Part shown: in pieces, positions 1 through 11,330 of the stretch
Layout: every line of letters starts with the position of its first letter
Position numbering within the stretch: the first letter of the stretch is position 1
Assembly: GCA_020205615.1 (NCBI GenBank)
Contig: JAINUW010000697.1
Span: 496,001 to 560,000, forward strand
Source: Panax quinquefolius
Taxonomy: Eukaryota > Streptophyta > Magnoliopsida > Apiales > Araliaceae
Length of the DNA: 64,000 nt
Direction: 5' to 3'
Translations under genes and position numbers: made by a program
The notes under the pieces: model-generated
What the model saw: the letters and a program-made list of their open reading frames with translations, nothing else
What the model was told of the DNA's origin: nothing
Database searches by the model: none

Positions 1-536
1 TCCTCCATCATTTTGTTGTTGAGGTTCTTAGTATTGTCTTACACAATCACCTCTGGTTGTCCATATCGACAAACGACATTGTTTCTGATGAAAGCAATGA
101 TGACTTCTTTGGTAACCTTGGGGAAGGAGGCTGCTTCTACCCACTTGGTGAAGTAGTCGATCATGGTGAAGATAAATCGATGTCCATTACTAGCTTTAGG
201 CTCAATGGGCTCGATAACGTCCATTCCCCACATTGAGAAGGGCCAAGGTGAACTCATATTATGGAGTTCCCGTGGAGGAGCGTGTATAGCATTCCCATGA
301 ATCTGGCACTGATAGCATCTCCTGACGTGGTCATGGCAATTAGCTTTGAGAGAAAGCCAATAATGTCCTGTCCTAAGGACTTTCTTGACAAGGAGGGGGC
401 CACTCATGTGGGGGCCACAGACTCCACCATAGATTTCATCCATAAGCCTTTGGGCTTGATCTTTATCTAAACATCTAAGGAGACCTAGTCCTGCGTCTCT
501 TTTGTAGAGCGTATCTCCACTCAGATAGAATTTCAT
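1..536 (-). pseudogene. Tat integrase, N-terminal and start of core (copy 1)
   Basis: Integrase joins the element cDNA to host DNA. From 536 downwards the protein shows a His/Cys zinc-binding region (CGPHMSG, TGHYW, then CYQCQIHG) and the beginning of the catalytic core, with the first Asp in WGMDVIEPI and the motif TMIDYFTKWVEA. An in-frame TAA at 39-41 replaces the Ser of the V-S-D-N stretch that copy 2 retains (34009-34443). The second catalytic Asp follows that stop and lies in 1-38; the catalytic Glu is outside the window. A TGA at 543-545 also separates this segment from the upstream RNase H in the same frame. Non-functional as it stands. Confidence 0.88.
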
Positions 537-542
537 AGCAAG

Positions 543-1115
543 TCAATGGATCCGCCTTTTCTCAGTCGGGCTCGCTTTCGCGGGTGTAGATCCATCTCGT
601 AGATATTCCTTGACATGCTGATACCAAGGATGTTGGATGGGAGGTAGCTCATCCGATACTTTTCCAACGTAATTCCCATAGGCTGGGGCCTTGTGCAGGG
701 AAATTATGACGCTTGGCAAGTGTTGCTTGTCTAATATGCGAATCAAGGAGGCCAAAGTTGCTAATGCGTCCGCAAAGTCATTCCTATTACGAGGAACATG
801 TTGAAAGGAGATTTCTTCGAACTGCAAAACCATTTGTAAAACTTGCCGAAGGTAGGGCAGAAAATGTAGTTCCTTGGTTTGATAGATTCCGGTGGATTGT
901 CTGATTACCAACTCTGAATCTCCAAAGATAGTTAACCGCCTGACGCCCATTGATCGGGCAAGTTTTAGCCCTATGAGACAACCTTCATATTCGACCGTAT
1001 TGTTGGTGCTAACAAGCTGCAATTTGACGACGACGGGATAATGCTCCCCCGTACTAGATACTAGAACTGCTCCAACTCTAGAACCTTCCATATTAACAGC
1101 TCCATCAAAATACAT
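543..1115 (-). pseudogene. Second, archaeal-like RNase H domain (copy 1)
   Basis: This about 190-residue open stretch is the extra RNase H typical of Tat elements. All four expected acidic residues are visible: Asp in MYFDGAVNMEG, Glu in NTVEYEGCLIGLKLA, Asp in IFGDSELVIRQ and Asp in RNRNDFADALATLA. RNase H removes the RNA strand of the RNA/DNA hybrid during reverse transcription. It is part of the pol polyprotein, so the ATG-like Met at its start is probably internal. It ends at an in-frame TGA (543-545), after which the frame continues directly into integrase. Copy 2 shares that TGA. This domain itself looks undamaged. Confidence 0.85.
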
Positions 1116-1139
1116 CTTCCATGATTAGTGAGTATCGTA

Positions 1140-1690
1140 CTAATGGTGTTGCTGAACTATCATTACTCCTTCATTGGGGAAGTATGTTTCCAAGGGTTTG
1201 AAATCCCCTGAAGGTGTGGCAGACAGTTGATCCGCAATTCCTTGACCTTTGATGGACTTTTGAGTCACATATACGATGTCAAATTGTTGTAGGATCAACT
1301 GCCATCTGAACAGTCGGCAATTTAACATGGGTTTATTGAACACGTATTTGAGAGGATCCACACAGGATATGAGATGGGTTGTGTGACCATGGAGGTAATG
1401 TTGTAACCTCATGGAAGCCCATGCTAAAGCACAACACGTCTTTTCTATCAGAGTGTACTTAAGTTCACTACTGCCGAACCTTTTGCTGAGGTAATAGATA
1501 GCTCGTTCTTGGCCTCTATCATCCTTCTATCCCAGCGTGCAGCCCATGGCATTGTCACTTATGGATAGGTACATGAACATGGGAACATCATCCCTGGGTG
1601 GTACCAAAATGGGAGCTTTGACTAGCTGTTTCTTAAATGTGAGGAAGGCATTTTGACACTCCTCATTCCATTTCATGGAGGAGTTCTTCC
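1140..1690 (-). pseudogene. RT-linked RNase H domain (copy 1)
   Basis: This is the ordinary gypsy RNase H that follows RT. From 1412 down it reads as a conserved block with LQHYLHGHTTHLIS, DPLKYVFNKPML and GIADQLSA. Upstream, the same frame carries AIYYLSKRF and YTLIEKTCCALAWAS behind an in-frame TAG near 1530, and the join to RT around 1690 needs a frame change. It belongs to the pol polyprotein and would degrade template RNA. The matching copy 2 segment (35464-35793) is open through the same stretch, which shows that the TAG is a copy-specific lesion. Confidence 0.8.
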
Positions 1691-2914
1691 TTAATAGATT
1701 GAAGATTGGCTCACAGGTTGCTGTGAGTTGAGAGATAAACTGCTAATAAAGTTGATTCTTCCCGAAAATCTCCGTATTTCCTTTTCTGTCTGAGGAATGG
1801 GCATTTTCGTGATGGCTTGGATTTTTGCAGAATCAAGCTCAATCCCTTTGTGGCTGACTAAAAATCCTAGCAACTTGCTTGATTTAACGCCAAAGGCGCA
1901 TTTAGCTGGATTCAACTTTAAGTTGTACTTACGCAACCTGTTGAACAATTTTCTGAGATGGTCTAGAAGGCCATCCTTCTTCCGGGATTTGACAATGATG
2001 TCATCCACGTAGATCTCTATCGCTTTATGCATTAAGTCATGGAAAAGAACCATCATAGCTCGTTGATAGGTGGCTCCGGCAATGATGAGGCCGAATGACA
2101 ACCGTTTATAATAAAAGGTTCCCCAAGGCATGATGAAAGCAGTTTTCTCATGATCTTCCTCAACAACCATAATCTGATGATACCCCGCAAAGTAATCAGC
2201 AAAGGAGTACATGTCGTATTGCACAGTATTGTCAATAAGAATGTGGATAAATGGCACGGGAAAGCTATCTTTTAAGCAAGCTTTGTTCAAGTCCCGGTAA
2301 TCCACGCAAACTCGCACCTTCCCTCCTGGTTTAGGCACGGGAACAATGTTGGATTTCCACTCAAGATATGTGGACACCATGATGATGCCGGCTTGAAATT
2401 GTTTCACAATTTCTTCTTTTACCTTTAAACTCCACTCAGGTTTCAATCGCCTGAGCTTTTGCTTAACTGGCTTAAATCCCTCTTTAATGGGAAGGCGATG
2501 AAGGACAATGTCAATGGATAAACCCACCATGTCTTCATGAGACCATGCAAACACATCCTGGAATTGGGTTAATAGCGTAACCATGTAATTCCTTTGGTTT
2601 GGGGTAAGGTCTGAACCAATCTGGATTAACTTAGGGCTTTCTAAGGTTCTGAGATTGAAAGAAGTGGTTTGATCAAGGTTGGGATTAAGTTTGTCTTTGA
2701 CCCATTCTTGAATTTCTGGAGGCACCTCAATGTCATCCTGTATTTCCATCAAGGATGAATTCATCTCTACATCAAAGGTACAATCCTTGTGGAGAAGAGG
2801 CACCGTATCAGCAAGTACATGCACATCTAAATTCAGAGTCTTGAAACAAAATATGCTTTCACTTAGTATATATGAAATGTGTTGATCATACACAGTGTTA
2901 GCATATACTGACAA
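1691..2914 (-). pseudogene. Reverse transcriptase (copy 1)
   Basis: This about 407-codon open frame is a Ty3/gypsy reverse transcriptase. Visible motifs in order are LRRLKPEW, VPVPKPGGKVRVCVDYRDLN, SFADYFAGYHQI with the first catalytic Asp, TAFIMPWGTFYY, the active-site IYVDDIIVKS, and LNPAKCAFGVKSSKLLGFLVS. It copies the element RNA into DNA. The first about 90 residues are a protease-RT linker ending in the IEVPPEIQEW stretch. The catalytic residues are present, but the C-terminal end is shifted out of frame near 1750, after which the reading is nonsense. It is a domain of a polyprotein, not an independent gene. Confidence 0.92.
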
Positions 2915-3529
2915 AATAAACTGCTAATACGATACAAAAAAGTAAGCAGTTATTATATCTATAGGGCAGAAAGAGTTTCTGCTCGCTTTACCCTTGACGA
3001 CCAATGCAAGGAGTGTTGTTCCAATTGGCAAGGGCAAAGTCCGGGTGGACCGCAATGATGGAGGGATTGTCATCATCCTCCTTGTCTTGAATGATGGCCA
3101 TTATGTCTGGGCAATCATCGTCTGGGGTGTATCTGTTTGTATGTTCATCATGAACGATGATGCGCATGCCTGACATCCTTCGGATGACGTCTTGCTTGAT
3201 TCTTTGTTCCTCTTCTTCCACTACGGGATTTGGAACAAAGACTTCTTTCTCCTTCACCGGCACCGCATCATTGGGAAATAACATAGCCATTACGTCGGGT
3301 CGGCACCTTTACTGTGAGGTCATGCGGACTCAAAGTTTGAAGGCGAAGATAAACACCGCATGGTTGAAGTCAAGGAATCATTGATGCTTTTGAGGATTCT
3401 CGTGACTAGAATCGCGTAATAGCCTAGTCCAAATTGTTCCCGCTTTTGCTTGGTTAATCGAATTGGGTAAACTATACCCTGGTAATCTTTACCCAGCCCT
3501 TGTCCCGGTTTATGACCCAATGACATCAT
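2915..3529 (-). pseudogene. G-patch-like segment and protease-RT linker (copy 1)
   Basis: Starting at 3529 the protein reads MSLGHKPGQGLGKDYQGI and then FGLGYYA. This is a glycine-rich G-patch signature often seen between protease and RT in plant gypsy elements, where a nucleic-acid-binding role has been proposed. It is in the same frame as the protease segment ending at 3530 but separated from it by one TAA; copy 2 has a Glu codon there. A second piece, 2988-3290, is an acidic linker of unknown function (PDDDCPDIMAII, EDDDNPSIIAVHPDFALANW). Frameshifts lie near 3300 and 2950. Confidence 0.7.
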
Positions 3530-4676
3530 TTATTGAGTAGCTAACATTACCTCGGCAGAAATCTTGGGTTCGGGTAATGGCATTCCAATAGCATGGTATT
3601 GGGTATTGCTTACTTCCAAGGCATGAAAACTGACCGGCTCAACATCTGCATTGGCATTGATGAATGGCATGTCCCTGTGTTGAGGAAACTCTGGTTCAGC
3701 GTTGACCATGACCAGGCTATTGTTGATAATGTATTTCAACTGTTGATGAAGGGTGGAGGGGATTGCCCCTGCCATATGAATCCATGGTCTTCCCAAGAGC
3801 AGGTTGTATCTCAAAATCTATCTTGAGTACGTGGAAAGATACGAAGAATGTATGAGGACAAATTTCGATTGGCAGTTCAATTACTCCGACCGAATTCTAA
3901 CGGGCTCCATCAAAAGCTTTGATGATAGTATGGCTACTCTGAATTCGGTTGAGATTGATATTTATCTTCACCAAGGTAGCGTATGGACAAATATTTAGAG
4001 ATGAACCTCCATCTATCAAGACTCCAGCTAGTATGTATCTGGAGGACAAGACCGCAATGTGCAACGACTTGCAATGACCGGTCCCCTCGGGTGGAATGTC
4101 ATCATCAGTGAAGGATATCACATTGTTGTTGAAAATGTGATCAACCAGATGTTGAAATTTTTCCGTATCAACTGATGTTGGTAGATAGGCTTCTTCTAAA
4201 ACCTTCAACAAGACCTTCCGGTGATTCTCGGAAGTTAGGACCAAGTCCAAAATTGATATCTGTTGTGGAGCTTCTTTTAAGCTTAAAACCACCGTGGCTT
4301 CGTTATGACCCATAGTGCGGAGGAATTTTTCAATCTTCTCCATGGGTATTTTCCCCTTTGATTTGATGGTAGGCTTTATAACCCGTTGGGGAAGAAACAG
4401 TGGATTTTCCTTCGACACTGTAGCAGTGGTATGTGAGGTGGATCCTTCGCCTTCTCCATAATTCCACGGAACTTTGTGCAATCTGAAAATAGGATATTGT
4501 GCTCTGCACGACAAGTTGATTGGCTCGGGAGCAACCACTCTCAAAGGATTGTTACTTCCCTTGAGTTGAATTGTTGGCATTGTGAGTAATTTGTTAACCC
4601 CATCAGTTTCAGTGGATATGACTGCTATTACACTCTTCCACTTAGTAGGAGCTGAATTCTCACTTGCACGTAACAC
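3530..4676 (-). pseudogene. Retroviral-type aspartic protease region (copy 1)
   Basis: The protease that cuts the Gag-Pol polyprotein is recognised by AGVLIDGGSSLNICPYATL around 4005-4060. Here the D-[ST]-G active site is in the D-G-G-S form. Upstream residues include VDHIFNNNVISFTDDDIPPEGTG; downstream is LLGRPWIHMAGAIPSTLHQ, the usual LGRPW-like block after plant gypsy proteases. Two open pieces, 3897-4676 and 3530-3814, are joined by a frameshift near 3815-3900 and end at a TAA. The N-terminal part of the first piece (4300-4676) is the gag-protease linker. Confidence 0.82.
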
Positions 4677-5645
4677 AGTATCGTTGTCTGCTAAGTGCAG
4701 GACACCACTGTCAATTAGATTTTTGATAAGGTGGCGGAGTGCCCAGCATTCTTCAGTGTTGTGACCGCGAGATTAGGAGTGATATTGACATACTCCATCA
4801 GAGTTGTACCACCCTGAATGGGGGTTGATTGGAGGTAGAAGGGAACTGATCCTTCTTTCAATGATTAACACATGAAGGATTTCCTCCATAGGTTGACCCA
4901 AATAGGTGAATTCCCTTTTGTTGGCAAAATCCCGACGGGCTTTGGCATTTGCTCTCTTTGTCACTTTGTCTTCCAGCATTTCATTTTCTGAAAGTGACGA
5001 GGGAATGTTCATGACAAGAGGTAGGAGAATAGCATGCTCCTGACTGATTAATTGATGTGTTACTTGATGCTGATAAGTCACCAATTCTGCCAATTATTCA
5101 ATTTACTTGCATAAAGCTTTCATCTTTCATTCCATTGTAAACTGGAACTTGGCATAATCCCATCTGTCATCACCGTCTTTGAGGGTCTGGGAGGATTCAC
5201 AATTGAAATTGGAATTCTGTCCGTTACTCTAATTTATCATGTTGACCTCTTCATCTTTGTGTTGAGGAAGAGGATTGTCTTGAACGTGAGGCTGATCTGG
5301 TTTGGTGACCACGATCTCACCGTTGTCTATCAGGTCTTGGATTTTGTGCTTCAAGACCCAACAATCTTGAGTATCATGTCCAGGTGCCCCGGCATGATAA
5401 GCACATTTCCGAGCAGCATTGAAACCCCGTCCATTAGGGCTTGCTGGTGGAAGAAGATGCGTATTTTTCTTCCGTGTTGTCAGAAGATTGAGAATGTTCT
5501 AGAGGGTATCCCATACGGGTGTGAACACTCGAGGGCGTTTGACTTCTCCACCTTTTGGTATTTGAGGGTTCGCAGACTGTGCTTGAAAGGGAGTGTAGTT
5601 TCTCCTTTGAATATGCATGTTTTGATTGCCTTTTTAACCCTGTAG
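4677..5645 (-). pseudogene. Gag C-terminal region with two Cys/His modules (copy 1)
   Basis: Read on the minus strand in pieces, this stretch contains two related modules of the form C-x-Y-H ... G-H-x-T-x-x-C-W-x-L-(R/K)-H-x-I-x-x-L-I-D-x-G. One is near 5330-5400, the other near 4690-4800. Between them is RREFTYLGQPMEEILHVLI-like sequence (4773-5093). Cys/His modules in this position are expected to bind RNA in the nucleocapsid part of Gag. A TAA interrupts the second module in this copy, and frameshifts occur near 5100 and 5450. The exact fold of the modules is my inference. Confidence 0.65.
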
Positions 5646-6699
5646 TATCAGGGAAACATCTTCCTCTTTCATTTTATGGACCCTCCGGGGGTTGTTCCCA
5701 TAATTTCTGGATTGGATGTGATCAACAACAACTTTGAGTGCAACTAGGTCTTGAATTTTTTTGGACTTCCAATCCCATCTCAGCCATCTCCCCATGTTTG
5801 ACCATTTTAGAAAATGGTTTGTCGATGCCGGCTAAAACTCTTTCATAGAAAGGCTCTTCTTGTATGTCTATGAAAGTCATGACCATCTCTGATTCTGTCA
5901 TGGAAGGACTAACTTGGGCAGCCAGGTGTCTCCACCTTTGAGCATACTCTCTAAAAGACTCGTTAGACTATTTTTTGATCTTGATAATTTGATATCGATC
6001 AGGAGCCATCTGAGACTGAAAGCTGTATTGAGTGAGGAAAACATGTGCTAGCTCTTCCCAGCTATGGATCTTTGAGTTGTCTAATCTTGTGTACCACGAA
6101 CGGGCTTCTCCAATTAGACTTTTCTAGAACAATTGCATTCTGAGCTTTTCATCCTCTGCATAAGATCCAAGTTCTCCAAGAAACACCTTTAAATGTGTAT
6201 AAGGATCTCCTAACCCATCATATTTTTCGAAGTCAGGAGTTTTACACTTTTCTAGATAATGAACACCAAGGAAAATGCAAAGATCAGAATATGAAACACT
6301 CCCATGTGTTCCAATTCCTTTGATAGCACGAAGGGTCTCTTCCATTTGGAGGACTTTCTTATTGATGTCACCGGTGTCTGGATCTCCAATGGGATGGGCA
6401 GCATCATGAGTTTTGTAGGTCGTATCTAACTGTAGTTCAGGTATTGTAATGACCTGAGTTCCCCCTTGTGTGGAGGATTCAGCATGTACGGGTATTTTTG
6501 GACCCTGATTGGACTGGTGTAGTTCTTTGAGTAGAACATCCAAATCTGTAATTTATTTGCTTAATCCGTCGATTTCTTTGCGAGAAACTGGATTAAGGTT
6601 AGTCTGGTCGGATGACGACATTATTGACTGTAGGCCTGTTGCCTTTTTGGACTTTGACCAGGTAGTAGGTCGGTTTGGTTCCCTGCGAAAGACTTGCAT
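5646..6699 (-). pseudogene. Gag (capsid) of Tat element (copy 1)
   Basis: Gag forms the virus-like particle. The likely start is the ATG at 6699-6697, followed by MQVFRREPN. In the same frame a TAA occurs at 6555-6553 (after the GLSK residues), then the frame reopens from 6552 to a TAG at 6124. Recognisable capsid sequence includes TPDFEKYDGLGDPYTHLKVF and, beyond the stop, SWYTRLDNSKIHSWEELAH, the Retrotrans_gag family pattern. Copy 2 is open across 39611-40513 and is the better guide. Copy 1 keeps a 207 bp segment (6324-6530) that copy 2 has lost. Confidence 0.85.
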
Positions 6700-7356
6700 A
6701 GTTTAGTCTTTAGGGAATGTGTATAATAACATGCTATGTGATGTGACCATTTTAGGAATTTTATCCTGCAAAACAGATGTCAGCTGTTTGTAGCATTTAA
6801 TTAAAACATGTATGTGTACATATTTCTTCATATTTCTCATTACATGGAGATAGATATGGAATGAAATTATAAATAATTGTGTTTACAAGTAATTGAAATG
6901 AGAGAGCATGAAAAGACATTCCTCCGTTTTGGGTTTACCAGAGGCTGACCTATCTTAGGTTACTCTCGCGGCTTTTTGGCATGAAGGTTCCCAAATCATC
7001 GCAATTTATTCAATGGGAAGTTAATCCGGTCTTTCAACTGGAGCGAATTTGGGTGGTGCCTTTCCTGAGCCTCGGGGGAATTACTCTTCCCACGAGTCCA
7101 GTAATCAAACACCGACGGGATAGCCTCCTGGTGGAGGGACCACACAACATACATTCACATACATCGCGTCTCACCGTATGAAAATGATGACATGTGCGAA
7201 GCACTAATATCACAAGCAGTTATGGTGCGAGGCACTAAGTGCAATAAGGAAATGCATTCGTACACATTCATCATAAATGTAAATGCAACATCCACACACA
7301 AGCAGATAACAGTTTTGAAAAAATTGTAATAGCGGCTTAAGTCCTCTTACTGGAGT
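6700..7356 (-). other. 5' untranslated leader of Tat copy 1
   Basis: This non-coding stretch lies between the primer site and the gag ATG. It corresponds base for base to 40667-41318 in copy 2. I see no coding potential; short open frames here are not conserved between copies. It contains a few near-repeats of the form gcgaggcactaa / gcgaagcactaa around 7195-7240. Confidence 0.6.
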
Positions 7357-7374
7357 CCCCGCAGAGTTGCCACC
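7357..7374 (-). promoter_or_regulatory. Primer-binding site, Tat copy 1
   Basis: The minus strand reads GGTGGCAACTCTGCGGGG immediately after the LTR end. Copy 2 has GGTGGCGACTCTGCTGGG in the same place. A TGGCGACTC-type site is usual for Tat/Ogre elements. From memory it has been assigned to a tRNA-Arg primer, but I cannot verify that here. Confidence 0.75.
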
Positions 7375-8650
7375 TGTCGACGTCGGGATTTTTAGATGTC
7401 CTTTTCCGTTACTTGTTCTTTGGTGTTCTCATTTTAGGTGAGATTTGTTTGAAAAAATAAGTGAAAAAGGTCCGACATGTATAATGTCAACGATGGGACT
7501 GTTAAGAGTCCCCAGTTGGTTTTTTAAATGGTTGTACCAACACAACCGAGAAAAGGTTTGCACATTGACCTAGTGATGTGACACTGCTAAACGGGTCGGT
7601 GAAACCGAGGTTCATTAGGGTCCGGGGACTTGGTTATGCAGAGGGAAGGTGTTAGGCACACCCCCGACATCCGTGTTACCACGGTGACCGCCTCTTTTCA
7701 AGAAACAATTATCTGAATGTGTGTGTGTGTGGGTCAATGTGCTGTTATTTGGAAGTAGTGCGAGGCCTCGTTCGCACCTATATACACAGGGTTTGAATTT
7801 ATGTAAAAATTCAATTTTAAGAAAGATATGGCAGTGATGTTTTATAAAAGAGGTTTTTCAAACCCTGATGCTCAATAGTAATTGAGACCTTTTACACTCC
7901 CATTTTATTAATTGCTCGGCTTGATTGATTTTATTTTACCAATGCGAGGCATCCGTACGAAAATAATGTACAAAAATAATGCCGACTTCCTCGTAGGTAT
8001 GGAAACCATCTGAGGAAATTCAGACATCACAGAGTAATTTACAAGCTGCTTACAGCTGAAAATGTCCATCATGGGAACCGAATCTAGATCCAATAGGCTG
8101 AATCTGTGATCATATGATTCCTAGGTGCACGTGATACCACAATTTGTATGAAAGCAGTAAGCAGGTATATATAAAAGCTGTAAATATATATATATACAGA
8201 CATGATCACCAACCACGAAGCACCTCAATGGGGGATCAGAAATGTAAATAAAGCTGTAAAAGCTATCAACCGCCACAGAGGAAACTCAAGGCGGGACAAA
8301 ACGTAAATAAAGCTGTAAATACAAATCAACCGCCACGAAGGGAACTCAAAGGTGATTTAAATGTAAATAAAGCTATACAAAGCAATCAATCGCCACACAA
8401 GTAGACTCCTGTGTAGGACGTAAATGTAAAGAAAGAAAGAAAAGCGATCAACCAACACTAAGTGAACTCTGTGTGGGAAAAAATATATATATATATATAT
8501 ATTTAATAAACGCACTAGGATGTAAAATCTAAGCTCATCTAATGTAGTCCGACACATACGATTAATATATATAAGTATATATATATATTAAACTAAATAA
8601 AGGCACTTAGGATATAAAATCTGTGCTCATCGAATGTAGTTCGACAATAG

Positions 8651-8720
<70 letters not shown>

Positions 8721-8766
8721 GCATAGAATGTAAAATTAGGGCTCATCGAACAAAGTTCGACACACG

Positions 8767-8830
<64 letters not shown>

Positions 8831-10265
8831 GCATTAAATGCTCCAAACCGAAGTCTAGGCTCATCGAACAAAGTTCGACACATAATTCAAATATATAAAT
8901 ATATATATAGAAAAGCAAATAAATGCTCCGAATCAAGTTCAGGCTCAATCGAGGCATAACTCGATAATGTTAGTCCATATATATAAATATATATATATAT
9001 ATATAATATATGTATATACAAACTAAAAATAAAACCACGGACCGAAGTCCAGGCAAACGCACACAACACAACTCTCAACGTGAAGAAGAGTGTGTACAGA
9101 GATGAAGAGAAAGGCTTTAAAGTTTGTGAGAAGGCTTACAGTTGACTGCCAAAAGAAGACTTCTATATCTTTAAAGTGGGTAAACACTGGCTTTTGTAGG
9201 TACAAAAGAAGCTATATATGAGCTCACAGGTGTTTAAAATGAGAAAGTACACTGCATGGGGTGAGTGCAGAGCAAATTGGGTAGGGCTTCCTCGCCGTTT
9301 TCTCTTGCAAAATGGCCACCCCAAGCCCTCTATTTATAGAGGATGTGCGGATGAGCCGCAGGTGTACTAGAGGCAACCCGGGTGGGCCCGAGTTTCTCGG
9401 GTCGGGTCATCTCATAGTACATGCACTCGGGCAATGTAATGTCCACTCGAACTTTCAGAAGTGCAATCCGAGCATCCGATTGAGGTATACAGGACCTATT
9501 TCGGACCGCCATTGTCGAGAGTTGTACAATGGTACAGGATTAGAGTTTGTACGAAGTCTTTGAAGATGGGACGATGCCCTCCAGTCTTCAAGCTTCAAAT
9601 TCCATCCGTTACCCCGCATAATAGTCACTCGGGATTGATTATCCTTGATTTTTGTGGGACATCGTTGTATAGAGAGGTGTATGAAATGTCGAGACGATGT
9701 GGCGTGGCATCGTGTTGGCGAGATGATGATGTTGCCCCTCACCGGTGTTATCGCCGATTTGGGCTGATAAAGCAGACGTTGCTCATGGCTTCACTGAGAT
9801 TGGACTGCTGCATTTGTCGAAGGTCCTCATTGTCATCTTTGAGGTGTGCATGTCCTCCCGGTGTTATCTCCGGGTTGGTACGGAGTATCTCATTGTGAGC
9901 GCCGAGATTGAAGCTGGTTGCATTTGAAACAAGCATTTTTGGGGTTATCGCCGAAACTGCATTCCTTGGAGTTATCACCAAGGTTGGAGGCTATTTCCAT
10001 GGTTGGGACTGAGACTGGATACCTCGGGGTTATCTCCGAGATTAATTGGTCTTCTCCGGTGTGTGTTCCGGTATTGGATCTGCACGCCTCGGGGTTATAT
10101 CCAAGGTTGAAATTGTTACTCCCGGTGTGTGTTCCGGGGTTGATGCTGAACTTCAGGTAGTATCCAAAATGGATATGAACTGTCTTCCAGGGTTCCCTCT
10201 TGAAAGATGAATCTGTCCTCCTACAATGTCAATGACAGGTGTACAGAAAATTTCGAGTGTCTACA
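7375..10265 (-). repeat. 5' LTR of Tat copy 1 (2.9 kb)
   Basis: On the plus strand it begins TGTCGACGTCGGGATTTTT and ends GAGTGTCTACA, giving the TG...CA ends of an LTR. The other two LTRs of the family in this window (23467-26542 and 41337-44282) align end to end, and 59165-60292 is a truncated fourth. The LTR contains a 65 bp-type tandem repeat (about 8200-8460), long (TA)n blocks separated by a recurring single-copy spacer (8480-9012), and a GC-richer half. Open frames in the GC-richer half differ between LTRs and are not genes. Confidence 0.9.
8480..9012. repeat. (TA)n blocks alternating with a related spacer, in LTR
   Basis: Each cycle is a (TA)n tract of about 10-90 bp followed by a related spacer of about 50-60 bp. 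The spacer includes a GGATGTAAAATC-like piece and GCTCATCGAACAAAGTTCGAC. About six cycles are visible. The same arrangement recurs in all four LTR copies with different tract lengths. Confidence 0.9.
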
Positions 10266-10698
10266 TCTCTCATATTATTGATTCAATTATTTTTACAGTA
10301 TCATCTCCATAATATTTTATATTATTAAATCAATAATTGAGACGAAAAAGTTATTCATATTATTATTTACAATATTGACAATGCCTAGAAAGTTCTGTCG
10401 AGGAGAGGTTTGGTCACCTAATTGCGCACCAATAGAGAGAAATCCTGATCGAAAAGCCCCCTCTTTCCTGGGAATGATCTGGTTGTTAAATATTGTGAGT
10501 TACAATATTAATGATGAATAACTTCGTGTTGATTAAAGATGAAATTGATAGTTCCATTGTGTTGAGATTATTAGTGTTAGTGGAAATCGACATCTATTTC
10601 GATAATAATTGATGTCTGGAGGTTATATTGACCAATCAAATAATTAATTGGATAAATGAGCAATTAATTGCTATTAATTCATATGCTTATAACTATTT

Positions 10699-10975
10699 GT
10701 TCACATGTGTGTATTATTGATTCACATGCATGTACTATTAGGGGAGGTGGTGCAAGATTGATGATACTTGCATGACTAAATTAAAAAAAAGGTATAGATG
10801 AAGGTACTATACTGTAATTATTTTTTCACATGTATAGAACTATTGATTCACATGATTGTACTATTGATTCACATGATGTACTATTAGGGGAGGTGGTGCA
10901 AGTTCGATAATACTTGCAGGACTAAATTAAAAAAATGGAAAAGATGAAGGTATTATACTGTAATATTTCGAGCCC
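10699..10975 (+). repeat. Tandem duplication, period about 147 bp
   Basis: Two adjacent copies share TACTATTAGGGGAGGTGGTG and the following CTTGCA(T/G)GACTAAATTAAAA. The shared text starts at about 10733 and about 10880. A shorter repeat of GATTCACATG lies inside each. Confidence 0.85.
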
Positions 10976-11325
10976 CAAAACGTACAATTATCAAAACTAT
11001 ATTTTCCTATAAATAGAAGCTCATTCTTCCTTCATTTTCACCAATTCACTAAGACTCACAAGAGCAATTATAGAGAGAGAAGCTATAGAGAGAAAGAAGA
11101 AGAGAAGTCTGCTACTTCACTATTCTAGTATCCAGTCTTCTTCTGAGGTAATAAGAGTGTAGCTGGGTCGAGCGGGGGTAACAGGGGAATAAAACGATGG
11201 TCTATAGCGGTTAAGGTTTCCCTTAAAACTTGTGAGGTGAACCCAACTTTGGAAGGGTGTTTTGCCACTATCATACAAGATGTCTAATGACAGATGACTT
11301 CGTGTTATCATGAGACAGGGTTGTG

Positions 11326-11330
11326 CACAT
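11326..11330. repeat. Target-site duplication of Athila (left): CACAT
   Basis: CACAT stands immediately before the Athila 5' LTR and is repeated exactly at 21846-21850 immediately after its 3' LTR, as expected for a 5 bp integrase duplication. Confidence 0.9.

Larger units (their letters stand above)
1..10265 (-). mobile_element. Tat-clade Ty3/gypsy retrotransposon, copy 1 (5' part)
   Basis: Reading the minus strand from 10265 down, the order is LTR, primer-binding site, gag, protease, reverse transcriptase, RNase H, a second RNase H, then integrase, which runs off the left edge. Integrase after RT places it in Ty3/gypsy. The second, archaeal-like RNase H between the normal one and integrase is known as a hallmark of the Tat clade (Tat, Ogre, Retand, Grande). 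The copy is broken by many stops and frameshifts. Its relative at 33549-44282 is very similar throughout. The base after the LTR starts at 10266 (tctct); the matching target duplication would lie left of the window. Confidence 0.9.
10266..11330 (+). repeat. Old iMet-primed LTR (LTR-A), left part
   Basis: This segment matches 22860-23110 (LTR-B) and, inverted, parts of the solo LTR at 12487-15271. The shared block includes AGAGGTTTGGTCACCTAATT. It is cut on the left by Tat copy 1 and on the right by the Athila element, and resumes at 21851. It holds a TATAAATAGAAG promoter-like box near 11010, followed by a GA-rich stretch. No gene is present. Confidence 0.75.

Noticed and set aside
1797..2012. 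Plus-strand frames opposite the Tat pol genes (also 261-470, 3593-3998, 5259-5645, 35991-36194, 37176-38195)
   Set aside because: They are antisense shadows of conserved minus-strand domains and show no recognisable protein of their own.
9312..10160. Overlapping open frames on both strands in the Tat LTR (up to 145 codons)
   Set aside because: The equivalent positions in the other LTRs (25564-26434, 43382-44177) have different frames and stops; the GC-richer LTR half gives chance frames.
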